Positions 36,671 to 49,400 are shown, counted from the first letter of the stretch. The stretch is DNA of 64,000 nucleotides from Polytrichum commune (GCA_950295325.1 OX485803.1:5952001-6016000), one strand, 5' to 3'. Made by a program: numbers and translations. The notes: a model not told the origin generated them from the letters alone.

Positions 36671-37008
36671 CACTAAATAGGTAGATTAGTGTTGGAAACA
36701 CTAATAGTCGACGAAAACGCTAAATGTAAATTGTCTCTATAGTGTTAGAACACTAAATGTCAACTCTAACACTATTTGTACCAAGTAGTAACTTAAAATA
36801 TTTACATGAGCGCATTTAGTGTTCGATGATATTTTGTAAATCTTGGAATGAAGAATTGAAGGAAGAAGAATATGAGAACCTCGTAAAAGGTATAATTTGT
36901 TCAAACCATGTTCAAACACTAATTGTAATATCAGTTGAAAATTAGTGTTTTAGGTAACTATTGCATCTAACACTAATCTTCATCTAACACTAATCTACCT
37001 ATTTAGTG
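36671..37008. mobile_element. 338-bp TIR element (family B), TA-flanked
   Basis: A perfect 23-bp terminal inverted repeat starts CACTAAATAGGTAGATTAGT, with TA on both sides (36669-36670 and 37009-37010). TTAGTGTT/AACACTAA motifs recur inside. There is no transposase. The direct TA duplication fits a Tc1/mariner-like non-autonomous element better than CACTA, whose 3-bp direct duplication is absent. Confidence 0.75.
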
Positions 37009-38756
37009 TAGCTAGGTTAGCACTGAACTACCGGCTTTGGGAATCCATGTAGGTATCGAATGTTCCGTTACGCAATGGGGCCCTACTGGGCCTATTTATC
37101 CACCTTTAGAAAGGGTGCAATAGGGGTATATTCAATAACGTTATGTTGATCATGGAATTTGATGGATGGGTATTCTATGTACATCATAAATTGGAAAGGT
37201 GGCTTAAACCCAAGGCCTTAATATGGATCCCATGGGCATTAAGAGGTTAGGTTGCCTAAGGCCGGAATAATATTCATATGGATGACCTTCCTAGCACTTC
37301 ATTTCCGGTGCACCCTAGCATATATGATCCACCCAAAATTAGTGGGGGTGTCTAGGTGACCCTATATTTTCAACCAACTTGTTGGGAACCTAGGGGCTTG
37401 CCCTTGGGGTGTTCACCTTTGAAAGTAGACAATAATCGCCAAGGGGCCTTTAATATTTGTTTTGCATGTTTTGAGATTACATACATATTTAGACCAACTT
37501 GGAAATGAACCAACACTGTAACTTACACTAGTGACAACATTTGAGTCGTCTTTTTTTGATGAAGTGTTCAATTCTCAAAAGACACACCAAGTATTGAATT
37601 GATCCCCAACAAATTTGGTTTTTTTGGTTTAGTGACTAAAATTTTAGGAATTTGGGGACGTGTAAACTACCATTGGCAAGGTCTTGAAAATACCTTTCCA
37701 ACAGTATATTACACGCCCCCAAATTTTTAGGTTTGCAGTCGTTGTAGCAACTGCACATCAGGTTGGAAAAAAATATTAGCTATGGTTCTTTTTGGCATAG
37801 TTTTCTACTAATGCATGTATCTCTAGACCTATATAGAAACATAGAGTTTTCCCCTAGACATATGAAACTTCTAATAAAAATTCATTTAATAATGCTCTAG
37901 TTGGTTCTTTGTAATTCACTTGATTAAGAAAGTACTCCAGTTATATTGTCCTTCGTTCACATGAATACTAGATTCTCAATTTAAAACCATGTTTTACATT
38001 AGGTTATCAATTTGTGGGTGAATTTCCCATCTACATGAAGATCTTGTGTGACATGTGTAACCTAAGAAAACTAATATTCGTCTCAAAGGTACCTCTATTA
38101 TACTTGCACTTAAATTTTGAATAGGACAAGTTTGGAGCCAATCTCCACCCCAATAAAGCCAAGTGTTTAATTTGTGTAGTTGCAAAGTTGGACCCAACAA
38201 ATTTTGGTGCAACTTTTCAAGACAAGTTAAAATTTGTGTACAACAAAATCACATTATGTAAACCATGTATTATGGATTAGTCTAGACTTTTATGTTTGGA
38301 GTTACATTGCATAGCCACGTGACCTAGTTTGTTGTTAAGGTATGTTTACACCATTGACCAAATGTTATGTCCAATGCTCTATAATTTCTCTAAGTCATGG
38401 AAAGTTGGATGGTAGTCTCACTTTGCTTCATTGTACATCACCAAAAATAAGATTGACCATGTCAACAAACAAATAAAGTGATTTGAAATCCTACATGGCT
38501 TGAAATAGTAAATGTTTGGTGGTTATCCAAATATTGCAGCAAGACCAGACATATAAGTTGTCTTTCGAAAAGCGATGGTGACAACAACAACAACTACAAC
38601 AATAATAATAACAACAACATGTATTATTTATCATCATGTCAAAAAATTTAGTACACAAGTGTTGTAGTGGTGTTTTTTTCTTAATTAATAAAGGCAGTCA
38701 AAATATTCACATACTTGCCTTTTCCGCATCATGTTGTTTGTCCGTTCCAATCCCTA
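37009..38756. other. Intergenic, one small imperfect hairpin
   Basis: Around 37645-37730 an imperfect inverted repeat (AATTTGGGGACGTGTAA versus TTACACGCCCCCAAATTT) encloses a second one (GGCAAGGT / ACCTTTCC). It could be a tiny MITE relic. No gene is supportable. Confidence 0.4.
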
Positions 38757-38999
38757 CACTACAAGAGTTTATATGACCTATTTGACAAAAATGTGACGAA
38801 ATTCTGTTAATTTGGGTGTCATATAGGGCACCTTGATTCGGTTATACAATTAACAGAGTTCTGTCAATTTCTTTGTCATCTGGGACAATTATACACGTAG
38901 GATTCCATTTACTCCGGCCCCCTTGCCATGTTGGATTCTCTTTACCTCGTCATTTACCCATGGTGATGTGGTTTAATGTCCAAGTTATACTAGTAAAAA

Positions 39000-39203
39000 A
39001 ATCCTAAATTAGTAATCCACCCTCGCATTCGGGGCCTACTCACATAGGTCTAAGGGCGAAGGGCCACCTCACCTAACCTAGGCTAATGGACAAAGCCACC
39101 TACCTACCCTAGGCGAAGCCAAGGGTGAGGGGTCAATGGGATCGAACCTTGAACCTCTTGGCTATAGTGTGAAGGCCTTACCCACTAAGCCACCGCTCAT
39201 TAC
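39000..39203 (-). mobile_element. tRNA-derived SINE (second type)
   Basis: The minus strand carries an A-box TGGCTTAGTGG (39182-39192) and a B-box GGTTCGATCCC (39138-39148), 33 bases apart. A tRNA-unrelated body follows, ending near a T-rich run (GGATTTTTTT). It lies inside the CACTA element, so inserted after it. The head sequence differs from the SINE at 2890-3256. A clear target duplication was not found. Confidence 0.7.
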
Positions 39204-39456
39204 ATGATATATGCCAAGTATGTAAGAGTTTTGTATAAAGAAGCCATAAGACTTATAAACTTATGTATATATATATTTTTAATTAGTGAAAGTAAAAACA
39301 AGCATAGAATTAATGTATTTACTGTTTTTAATTAGTACGTATTGTATTTGTATTAAAAACAATTTATAAAAATACTCCTAAACATTATTACAGTAATTAT
39401 TGTAATTATTTTAACTCCATTAATTACAATAATTTCAGTATTTTACTGAAAATAGA

Positions 39457-39777
39457 AAATTTCAGTATTTACTTAAATTAGCAAATTTCAATATTTACTT
39501 AAATTAGCAAATTTCAGTATTTACCTAAATTAGAAAATTTCAATATTTACTTAAATTAGCAAATTTCAGTATTTACCTAAATTAGCAAATTTCAATATTT
39601 ACTTAAATTAGCAAATTTCAATATTTACTTAAATTAGAAAATTTCAGTATTTACTTAAATTAACAAATTTCAGTATTTACTTAAATTAACAAATTTCAGT
39701 ATTTAGTTAAATTGGTAATTTCCCCATTTACTTAAATTGGTAATTTCAGTATTTACTCAAAAGGGTAATTTCAGTAT
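39457..39777 (+). repeat. 26-bp minisatellite, about 12-13 units
   Basis: Unit close to GCAAATTTCAATATTTACTT followed by AAATTA. Early units differ at one or two sites (CAGT/CAAT, ACTT/ACCT, TAGC/TAGA/TAAC); the last three are more diverged. It is inside the non-autonomous CACTA element. Confidence 0.92.
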
Positions 39778-40102
39778 TTACATTAATTAATTAAATTAGT
39801 TATTACATTAATTATAGTAAATACATTATTTATATTAATTACTTATACTAGTAATTACAATAATTAAAAACCTTTTGTAACACCTTTTGTAACACCTTTT
39901 GTTGTTAATAAATATGAGACACATGCTCAGGTGAAGGGAATAAGTTAAACGTGAAATATATAAATCTGATGACAGAAAATTGACACAAATTTTGAATAAT
40001 GTCCGAATTGACAAAAACTCATAGCTTTGAGCTGATTTTGTCACTTCGGACATTTTAGTGTCACATTTTTGTCAATTATACACCCATTTCCTTGTAGTGC
40101 TA

Positions 40103-41508
40103 GTTTGAGTTTGCTTTTCAAAAAGAAAGAATGCAAAGTACGAGGTGGATGTGGAGGCCTTGGATGTTACTTCAATCTCACATCTCCAAGCATGCAACTC
40201 ATGGACGGGAAAGTGCAAGGGAGAAGTGCTAGAGAGAAGGACTCCGAACTGATTCAAATCTTGATTGAGGCTTTAACAACCCTTGCATTGGTTGTCCTTG
40301 ATGTTTATGCATCTGCAAGTTGGTTCATCTTATACTCTCAATGTGTTCCATCATCCAATGAATTCACCATATTGTTGTTGGTGGATTTTGCAAATGAATT
40401 GACCTTGCAATATTTCACTGGCATGTGCTTCTATTCATGCTTGTAGACATAGTGGCCATTAGTTGTGTGCAAGGAGGACTCTATGTTGTTTGATGCAATC
40501 ATATCCCCATCGTCATTCCGTGCCAACTCCTAATGTAGGTGGATTCATACCACAATATGCCTTCATCAATTCCGATGAAGAGCATGTTAAGGATGTTGCA
40601 AGGAAAAATCGATTGAGTATGTAAGTTTACAATGTATGTGTAGTTTATACTAAATTGTCTTAAGTGAATTGGAAAAATGACATTTCCATTCCAACAATTA
40701 TGATTTGGTTTTGCATAAAGAGGAAAAGCTTGAATGTTCCTTCGAAATCAAGTTTGCCAATATATGTGGAGAATATAGCTCAAGTTATGACAAATTCATC
40801 GATGCCAACTCCTCTCCATAAGTCCGCACGAATTGCTCGTAACCCATATGTAGATGACAAGGTGATGGAGTGTGATGATCTCGATGTTCAATCTAAAATA
40901 GTCCAGGAACATTTAGATAGTTGTAAAAACTATCCACTTTATGTTCGATTAGATTCAACATTATTGTTGGATGTGTGACAATCATGTTGAATTGTTGACT
41001 TCTATTGAAATTGCCACCATTAGTGGTCTATTGATTTGTGTGGACAATTTCCGTCAACTCATTTTTTGAACCTATGTGAATTTTTAAGATACAGCTGACA
41101 CCACGATCATGGCTTGGTATTTGCTTGCATTTGTTTTAGTAATAGGATATGGACTCTAATACCAATGCTAAATTTCCCAACCCAAACTCTCATGCCACGC
41201 TTGTGGTTGTGGAGTTTTGAATTAGAATGAGGCATTCATTGGGATGTTTACATTTTGTTTGAGTTCCCCCATTCATATTATGTATGCCAAAATGCTACAG
41301 ATATAGGGTACTAATGGGTGCACTTCCAAGTATTTTTCCTCCTTTACCGCTCACAAGTTACCACTCATTACTCACATGATAGCACTCCCTCATTATATAA
41401 GTGTGCCTACAATGATTAGTGTGGAGGGGATGTTGAACATTGATCTTTCCCAACCATTGAGCCACCATATAAATCCTTTGATTAATACTAGGCTCATTTG
41501 GAGAAGAT
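40103..41508. other. Intergenic, unrecognised short open frames
   Basis: Two plus-strand frames (about 40069-40446 and 40664-40978) are a little longer than background, but I recognise no domain, splice continuity or start context. They may be relics of an unidentified element. Confidence 0.3.
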
Positions 41509-41800
41509 CTCGGGGGGGTCACTCCCTCTTATGTTTTGCATACACGTGCGTTCGGGACCTATTTATTGGGGGGGGGGGGGTTATTTACCTTGCAGAAAAG
41601 ATTATAAGGTGATGGTCTTTTACATGTAAAAAACCTGAAAATACTATATGTGATGGTATTTTACATGTAAACATGTTTCACTATTTTAAAATCCCCTATT
41701 TTACATGTACATTTTTTATAAAATTTATCTACAATGAATATATTGGACCCTATTTTTTATCGCACGTTGTTCTACGATTTTTGCCAGTGAACCCCCCGAG
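41509..41800 (-). mobile_element. Short TIR element (family A), copy 3, inverted
   Basis: A 292-bp element in the opposite orientation to copies 1 and 2, from CTCGGGGGGGTCACTCCC to CCAGTGAACCCCCCGAG. It is flanked by GAGAAGAT (41501-41508) and GAGAAAAT (41801-41808), seven of eight identical. The G tract at about 41568-41580 matches the C tract of copy 2 (about 11007-11017). Confidence 0.85.
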
Positions 41801-41809
41801 GAGAAAATT

Positions 41810-42890
41810 GTTCCTATTCAGTTACTTTTCTTATTGGGACAACAATATTTGAGTGGTATGTTCTTTGGTGTGACTCCAATAATGGATGCCAACAAGATGT
41901 GTGTTTAAAAAAATTGGACTATATGCTTAAAATATGATAATCATTATAAACTCAATAGTCAACATAATTGAGGAGACCTATACGAACATATCTATGAACA
42001 AAAAAATCTTCATTGTGATAATGAATAAAATATTCATATGAGCTCCGAAGTTATGAGAAAATGGCTATGACCTCAAGTTGGGTATGCTAATCATGTTGTA
42101 CTAATCACATGTTTTATATCATAGGAGAAGTGGGCTAGTCATAAAAAGTAACCATTTGAAACCGGTTTGCCTTAGTAGGAGTTTAAATAAGGTTGAGGTT
42201 TTAATAGGACATGTCAATATTGTGAACCATTTGAATTTGGTGGCACTTGGCCTGGGGCTCAAGCTCCATCTTACTGAAAGGCATGTTTACATTGAAGGCA
42301 TTAGGCCATGGCTCTTAAATGAACATGGTACCTTGCTTTGTGGATGAGAGCATAAAGAAGTCCATGGACTATACAATCTCACCTCCATAATACAACACTC
42401 AATTATACGACACCTTGAATATATGATGCATTTCCCGTTGAACAAACTTTCTAGTGCGGATTTATCTCCATCTATGACTATGACGCTTGTAATATCATGA
42501 TCATCTATGGATTAACTTCGTTTAACTCAAGTCATTTGTTTAAACCTTGGTTCCAGAAAGTATGTCACACTTTTAAATCCGGGGGTTGGGTGGAGATTAC
42601 AACAAAAGTGAAGAATATTCAAGTAAGTGTAACTAGTTGGTACAAGTTCCTTCCCAAGTTTTGATTGAAGGTTGGGTGGAGGTGACTTACTTACATGACT
42701 TGGTGGGTGAGAGTTGGTGAAGGTGTTTGAAGGGTAAAGGATATGTTAATTAGGAAGCATGATGGTGGGGTTAGGGAATTCATTCACGTGTATTGGAAGG
42801 TTCTAGCGATAGATATTCAGATCTTGATCAATGGATTGCAACTACTGAGATTGATCTTGCAACCTAGATTTAATTTTGAACGATGTGATG
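41810..42890. other. Intergenic, mostly unrecognised
   Basis: Around 42410-42470 a segment (GATGCATTTCCCGTTGA) resembles the end of the tandem array near 12540-12575. No gene is supportable. Confidence 0.4.
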
Positions 42891-42899
42891 GGAGGGATG

Positions 42900-43470
42900 C
42901 ATTGAAAGCACGGCTTAGGTGGTGAATTGGCATGGGGTAGAGAAGTCCAATTGGGTTTAGATTTGAATGAGGGGCAAATGAAAGGGAATGATGTGGATGA
43001 CCAACCAACACCAATAGTCAAGCTTCCTCAAGCACGTGAGTATGCCCAATTACTATAAGATTTTGTAGAGGAGCACTCTTTGGAATTTTCAATTGTAGAC
43101 GTGATGAACATGCAATCTTTGATGGATAAATTAAACAAGATTTCAATTTCCAACATCATCAAAATACAATAGATTCTTACTTTTGTAGTGTGTGATATGG
43201 TGAAGACATCGTCATGGGATTTTTTGTATTTTTTATAATTAAACTCCATATTGTGTGATGTTGTGAGCATATACCTTCAATAAAAATGTTTGTTCATACT
43301 TATGTATCTTCATCGTGTATACAAAATGACATTTTACAATACAATACTTCATTTTCTTGAAAAACCTCAATAATACAACATTTGAGGCCAAAATGTCATA
43401 GTATTGAAAATGCAACCATTTTTGGATGATATGACACTTTCTTGTGCGACCAAACATGTCATATTAAAGA
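42900..43470 (+). mobile_element. Putative Tigger/pogo-like remnant, copy 2
   Basis: Diverged direct copy of 12950-13465 from TTGGCATGGGGTAGA to ACCAAACATGTCATATTAAA. Here the tail frame reads VVDVMNMQSLMDKLNKISIS before a stop, compatible with the helical C-terminus of Tigger-type transposases. The assignment is tentative. Confidence 0.4.
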
Positions 43471-43789
43471 TGGAGAACAATAGCCCAAAGTCTGTTGGAG
43501 GCCCCAAGCCCTTAGTGTAAACCCAACTTCTTGCTGCACATTTCAATTGGCTTACCTTCAAGAGTTGTCTTGGAAAATCCCCTACAATCTTGGCCAACAT
43601 CATCCATAGTTGCCTTGTGAGATTCCATGTGAAAATTTCATCCATTGAAAATATTATGGGTTGCAGTCCAAACTAGTTGTCTTGTAAATGTAAAGTGGGG
43701 GCCATGACACTCTCAACCAATGAGAATTCGAAGGAATCTCAGGAGCCATGGCGTAATGACTTTTGTGTGGAGTAGACAAACCCATTTAT

Positions 43790-44180
43790 GATACCCCCAC
43801 CCCCAATCTTAATACAAAGAAGTCCCTTGAAGTTCCACACATGTAGCTGTCATTTTCTAATGCGATGGAAAATGTCATGAAGATCACACACGTGTAGCCG
43901 TCACATTCGGCGTAATGAAAAAGGTCAGGTAAAAAGACATGGATTTGAGTACCTTGAAAAGGACACTAATTGCACTCAAGTTTTTGTCTCCCAATGTTTG
44001 GAAATAGGTCAACCTATGTTGTGAATATGGTTTGGGAAAGAATCTTGCCTTTGAACTTTTACAATAATTTAAAAACTTGAAATTTTTTTTTGATGATTTT
44101 TTCTTAAACATTGTGATATCAATCTCCAGACCTGTGAAAAGTCACCCAAAAATCACACCTATACTCTTATGTGAAATTGC
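43790..44180 (+). repeat. Dispersed repeat E, copy 2
   Basis: Inverted partner of 9840-10270, sharing paired ACACATGTAGCTGTCA / ACACGTGTAGCCGTCA segments and TTGGAAATAGGTCAACC. Confidence 0.5.
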
Positions 44181-44339
44181 TTAAGTTACTGGAAATAGGT
44201 ATGTCTTCTCTAAACATGTGCTAAGTTAAAGGGTTGTGAGCTTTTGAAGTCCAGTTTAACGCAATTTATGTACCCTTATTTTTTCCTGTGCATGAATAAG
44301 TTAAGTTATTTGGGCCCTCACTTCACTTCCCAACGTGCT

Positions 44340-46451
44340 AGACTGTGCCTTAAAATAGGCATTTCTCTTTGCAGCCGTTGGATCTCTGATCCGGCGATTG
44401 ACGTAGAGACACTTGGCGCGCACGTGGCGAGAGCAGATGCCTCTACCGTCGATCGCTATCTAGACGACGCAAATCGTTAAGCGAGTGCAAACAACAGTCG
44501 TGCACAGGAATATAAAGGATCCTTGTCGATCTCGGACGTATCTGGACGGCCCAGATCGTGTTCAAGCTCAAAGGTGATTGTAGCAGTCTAGAACGGAGGT
44601 AAAACATTGAAGTCCGAAGAAAAACAAATGTAGAAATGATTGAAGGCCACACAGGAATTATGCGGTTCAGATGCTCCTGAAATCGAATTCACCCGCCATC
44701 TTTTCAATTCAACGGGGGGTTACAAAAAGGTTGTGAGAGTTGACACTGGGAGTTGTGGAGAGAATAGTGGAAAAGTTGGCGTGATGGAAGTGGCATCCGG
44801 GCAAGAGAAGAAGTATCACAAAAATGTGAATACAGGCTTGAGCCTAATGTGTCGGAGAAGAGCTAAATGGAGGAAATGTTTCCCGACTCATACGGTGGTG
44901 GAAATCACCTCCGCAAGTGTTTTGGGGGTGAATCTGATGTGGAAAGGTTATTCAAGCAATTTGGAGTGTTGGACCTCGGAGGTTCAAGTTAGGGTGAGAA
45001 CATATAACTGGCGTGGCTTGTCGTGTGGGGAATAAATGCGTTAGAAGCGACAAGAAGCTATGGTGCGAATTATTCAGACGAACTGTTCCAGGAGCTGCGA
45101 ACTGGCACAGGTGATTCAGTTTAAGATGATGATGCTTTGCTTATTTCAATTCGCGAATGATCACTGAGGGTAGGGATCGATAGGACACTTGTTTGGTAGA
45201 GGTGATGAGCCACATAGCATCGAAAGTGTGGCAGGTTTTGTGAAGGTCGTTGGAGTCTTGAGCAGATATTCCTCACTATGTTTGATGTTTTATTCGTTTG
45301 TTCAAGATTATTCAGGAATATTCCTCACTATGAATTTTTTTCTTGCGAACGCATCTATCATGCATTATGCATGAGTGCGTGTGGCTGCGCTTACAAGAGT
45401 CGTGGCTGCGGAGGTACAGCTACGAAAAAGTTAAAGAACCTAGAGGAGTTGGAACTGTAACACGTATCTTGGTTGTGTCTTTCTTGCATGTAAGGGAAGC
45501 TGAAGGGGCGGAAGTTGTACATAAGTAGAGTAAGAAGTTTTGGAGTCTTACAAATCAGTTGACGTTGTCTGATGTGGCCTAGAGTATCAACAGGATATGG
45601 CGATTTCAGACCAGATTGCTTCAAGCGCATTTTTAAGTCTCATGTTCACTCTGCACGGGATTTCAACATTAATCGGCAGAGGAGGGACAGAATGACTATT
45701 TATTGTATAAGCATTAGTTTATACTGAGAAAACATCTTTTGAGATAAAAACTGTAAAAGCTGCCAGGATGATGCTCAGCGCTATGTAAGCAAATCTTCTC
45801 TCATCTTTGTTGGAGGATTTTGATCCCTGATTTGTGCACTTAGTTATTTAATTTCTTGAAGGGACTTCTTTACTTATCACTTGCGTCTCCCTACGTTGTA
45901 GATTAGTGAGGTAGAATCTCATTCTAGTTTAGTCCGTGACATGAGCGTTCACTAAGACTTTTGGAATCCCGAATACAAGCTGAATTTCCGTAATCTACTT
46001 AGAGTTGCAATTCTGCATGGATGTTTCGTTACCAATTGTTCACGATTTTAAAGCGAATGTAGTGAGGTGTCTTTATTGAAGCGGTTAACATCTTGAGAAA
46101 GTAGAATTGAGGTGTCTTTGTGGACTTTTTGTCTGTTTCCAAGTAGAGGTGATCTTCGCTCAGAACATTGGGCTACAAGTACGAATGAGAGAGGTTGGAC
46201 TAGGACCTGTCTTTGAATGGTCAGTATAGAATTGCAAATTTACAGATAGTTTTGAAGTCATCCGCAAACCGGCGCATTAGGTGATGCTGTTGAATGCAAT
46301 ACACGGGTATGATCTTCGATTGAATGCTTCACAATCGAGTTGGAGATATTTCGGCTTGGTTTGCTGATTTTCGAAGGGTGGGGTGTGCAGAGGAGCTGAA
46401 CAGCGGGGAGGATCAGATGAGACGAACGATTCAGCTGAAGAGCACACAGGA
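44340..46451 (+). promoter_or_regulatory. Presumed 5' region of the potassium channel gene
   Basis: Composition becomes less AT-rich from about 44375 (GATCCGGCGATTGACGTAGA) and stays so to the channel start, as expected for a promoter and leader. Short open frames here (for example 44640-45035) match no family I know. In the channel frame the last stop before the chosen ATG is at 46365-46367. No specific promoter element was identified. Confidence 0.35.
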
Positions 46452-49400
46452 ATGAATGATATGGCCAGTCCAGATACGATGACTCGACAAGAGTCTCCTA
46501 TGTGTATCAGAAACAGCTCTGGCACAGTCCGTAAAAAAGGCTCCATTGCCAAACAAAACCAAGGTGTCAATGACAACTTTATGCTGGACTCGACGAAGTC
46601 GGCAATGAAAAAACTATATCAAGCTCTATGTGCCCTGAATAATCAACATCGAGTAAAGAAAATTGATGCCAGCAAGCATGTTATGGAGACTTATCATGAT
46701 TCGTTTCTTTATGGCAAAGTTCCCTCTACTGTGAAAATCCGTGCGGCTCTTCGGGCTGGCTTGATCGGCCACTTATGGCATTTTGTATGTACTCAAACAC
46801 TTGTGCTAGTGTCGCATTTTGCACATGTTCAGACAGAATCACGCCTACCTGCTTTAGTCTGTGATCAGTTCCACAATTTGTCATCTGAATTTGAAGGCAC
46901 AAACATTGATCTGGTTGATGCAATGCAGCTGGAGTTTTTCTTTGCAGTTTCGTCGGGAGTACTGTACGTCTACTCCACGTAAGTCCTCAGAAGCACTACT
47001 CCTCCATAGCATAAAGGCTTGTCAGCATTTTTGGTAAAGGAAGCAGGTGATGACAACTTTCTGAATCTTATTCTGTTGCCTTCTGTTTCAGTAACATGTC
47101 AACTGTTTTGCAGGTATAACATCAATCCAAGCCATAATTGGGTGACTAGAGCTCAAAACATTGTGAGCGTTCTCTTTCTTGTGGATTATATACTGCGGGT
47201 GTATAGGTGCGACAATTCATTCTTTTGTGGTTATCACTGAATTTGCTCTTCAATCTTGTATCTGCTTCTTAACAGGAACTACTTACATTTGTTACTTACA
47301 TGGCGTTTTCTTAATTGTTTTTACTAATGGGCGTGCAACAATTGAATAAGGAGGCCGCATCTCAATCTAAGTCAATGCTAGGAGGACGAGACCGAAAATA
47401 TAGATTTCACCAAATATTTGGGAAGTGGGAGTGTGAGTGTCTGCTTTGCGAGCAATGTGTAGTGAGCAAGTTGGGTGCTTTGTTATTGTTGCAGTGAAGC
47501 AGCACGCCTTCATTATATGTTATCCTTTTGGGGTGTGATTGACTTGCTCAGTGCACTACCTATCATATTTTTATTCAAGTAAGGGTTTATTCTGGACCTA
47601 CTATTAAGTTGGATAAAATAGCTAGTGAATGATAATGCAGTTTGTGGTTGTGTCCAACTGCATTCTGTCCCTTGTGCTGCTTCAATATGCCAATCTCTGT
47701 TCTATCCAGTGTATTTTAGGTGATGGAATTGTGGTTTTCTAGGAAGTGTTTTTCTGATGAATAAACCTGGACGGGGTATGGAGCCGAAGAGCGGCAAATC
47801 TGTTAGAGTTCTTTGTAAAGTGTCACCATTGGCTATTTAATTCTGATAGCATGTCTCTGTATCTCTCTATTTCTGGATGAACTCTCGGGCTAAGAAGGAG
47901 CTGTATGTTTCTAAGGTTATGTTTAAGCTTTTTGTTATTTCAGGGCAGGGATACGTGGTGGGCGGGTACTTCGACTTCTCCAATTTCTGCGAATCATAAG
48001 GTCAGAGCTCCCCTGCCATGGCTGCATCACCTTCAATGTTCTTTGAAATAGGTTCCTTCAACCTGGTATGTGGAATCCAAGTTCTTGTGGATGGAGGTTG
48101 CGGTACGATCTGACCTAGAGAGTACACCTTCATTTGGATGCAAATGTTGCATCTCTGTCATGAAAAACCTTCGTATTGTGCAGCACTTACTCTAGTTCAT
48201 TGCATTTGCAGGATAATTTCTCTAATGAGTAAACTGGGAATTGTAGGCAGTACAGTTGCTCAGCAGATTCTTCTATTGAGCGTTTCAACCTTTGGAGCTG
48301 GTAATACATGCCCCTTCCAGCCGCAAACACCAATTTTTTCATTACAAGAATTTATTTATTTCTAAAATTAATTGATGGCCTTTGTTTTGTCACTATTTAT
48401 GACATAAAGTGGCATGCAACAGCATGGATTCTTGGTGAGCTTGTAGGTCAGTGATTTACTTTTCATTAGAGAGTCCTGAATGCATCATGGTGGTGTTCTA
48501 GTGGAAAGTGCATGGGTATGTGCACGGTCTAAATGTCTGAAGCTCACAAGGCATCAAGTATGTGCGACCAGGGCTGTGTTTTAGATGGGTGATATGGCTT
48601 GAACATTTCCTGATATGGGCCAACATGCATCATGATGTGACATTTCTGGACAAATAGATTACGTCTTTGTTTCCTGACTGGACTCATCTTGTCGACATCC
48701 GAATATGGATTGGTTGCGCAGTTTTTCTTGTTGCGGGAATCATCCAATTTGTGGAGTATGGTGGAGCACCACAATATAAGCAAGATCAGTGTCCTGAGGA
48801 GGGATGTATCAACTTCTGGGATGCATTTTATTTCACCATTGTGACTGTACGTATCACCCTCCAAGCACACTTGTCTCTTGTTGTATGTGGTGACTATGTG
48901 GATTTTAATTGCATTCTATAAATCTAACTATTTGAACACTTCTTTTTCATTGTTCCTCACATTCTAATCTGGAGAGAGTAAAGTAACAAGAAGGATCTAG
49001 AAAAATTGGGCATCTGGAACTTGAAGCCATTTCTGATCTATATTTCGGACACAACATAAGCTTCATCCTTGGGAACACTGATTCCTGCTTTGGGATAATA
49101 AGACTTAGCCTATTCTCTATCATAGAATCCAGATTTGTACTAGAGCTCTGGGAAATCTACAGTTAGATCATAGGAGCTAGAAGCTGAGGCAAAAAGCAGC
49201 GATTGCTGTAATTCAATGAAGCCAAGGAATGAACAACATTACACTTCTGTTTGTCCTAGGTCCCATGAAATTAGAGGGAGATGCCGTTGGCTGTCAGTGT
49301 CAAGTCTCTCAAAATGAAGATCAATGATGAAGCTTTTGAGTATGAATAAATGGTACTCAAGAATCTTATGATAGCATAATTCAGGATGTTATTGTCATTG

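Larger units (their letters stand above)
38757..40099. mobile_element. Non-autonomous CACTA (Spm/CMC) element
   Basis: The left end is CACTACAAGAGTTTATATGA and the right end in reverse complement is CACTACAAGGAAATGGGTGT. Both ends then share GACAAAAATGTGAC. The exact 3-bp direct repeat CTA flanks it (38754-38756, 40100-40102), as expected for CACTA elements. It is 1343 bp long and encodes no transposase. Its interior has acquired a tRNA-derived SINE (about 39000-39203) and a 26-bp minisatellite. It would depend on a transposase in trans. Confidence 0.88.

Noticed and set aside
36671..37008. Assignment as a CACTA element because of the CACTA start
   Set aside because: The flanking trinucleotides are CTA and TAG, not a direct repeat; only TA is duplicated.
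39138..39192. Possible tRNA gene
   Set aside because: A and B boxes are present, but the stems are not complete and the sequence continues into a SINE body. The same holds for 3187-3241.
39457..39777. Regular short repeats resembling a CRISPR array
   Set aside because: The 26-bp units are head-to-tail without unique spacers, AT-rich, and lie inside a plant CACTA element: a minisatellite.
44640..45035. 131-codon frame as a possible upstream exon of the channel gene
   Set aside because: No recognisable domain, no phase-consistent splice to 46452, and the channel family needs no such N-terminal region. Kept only as the presumed 5' region.
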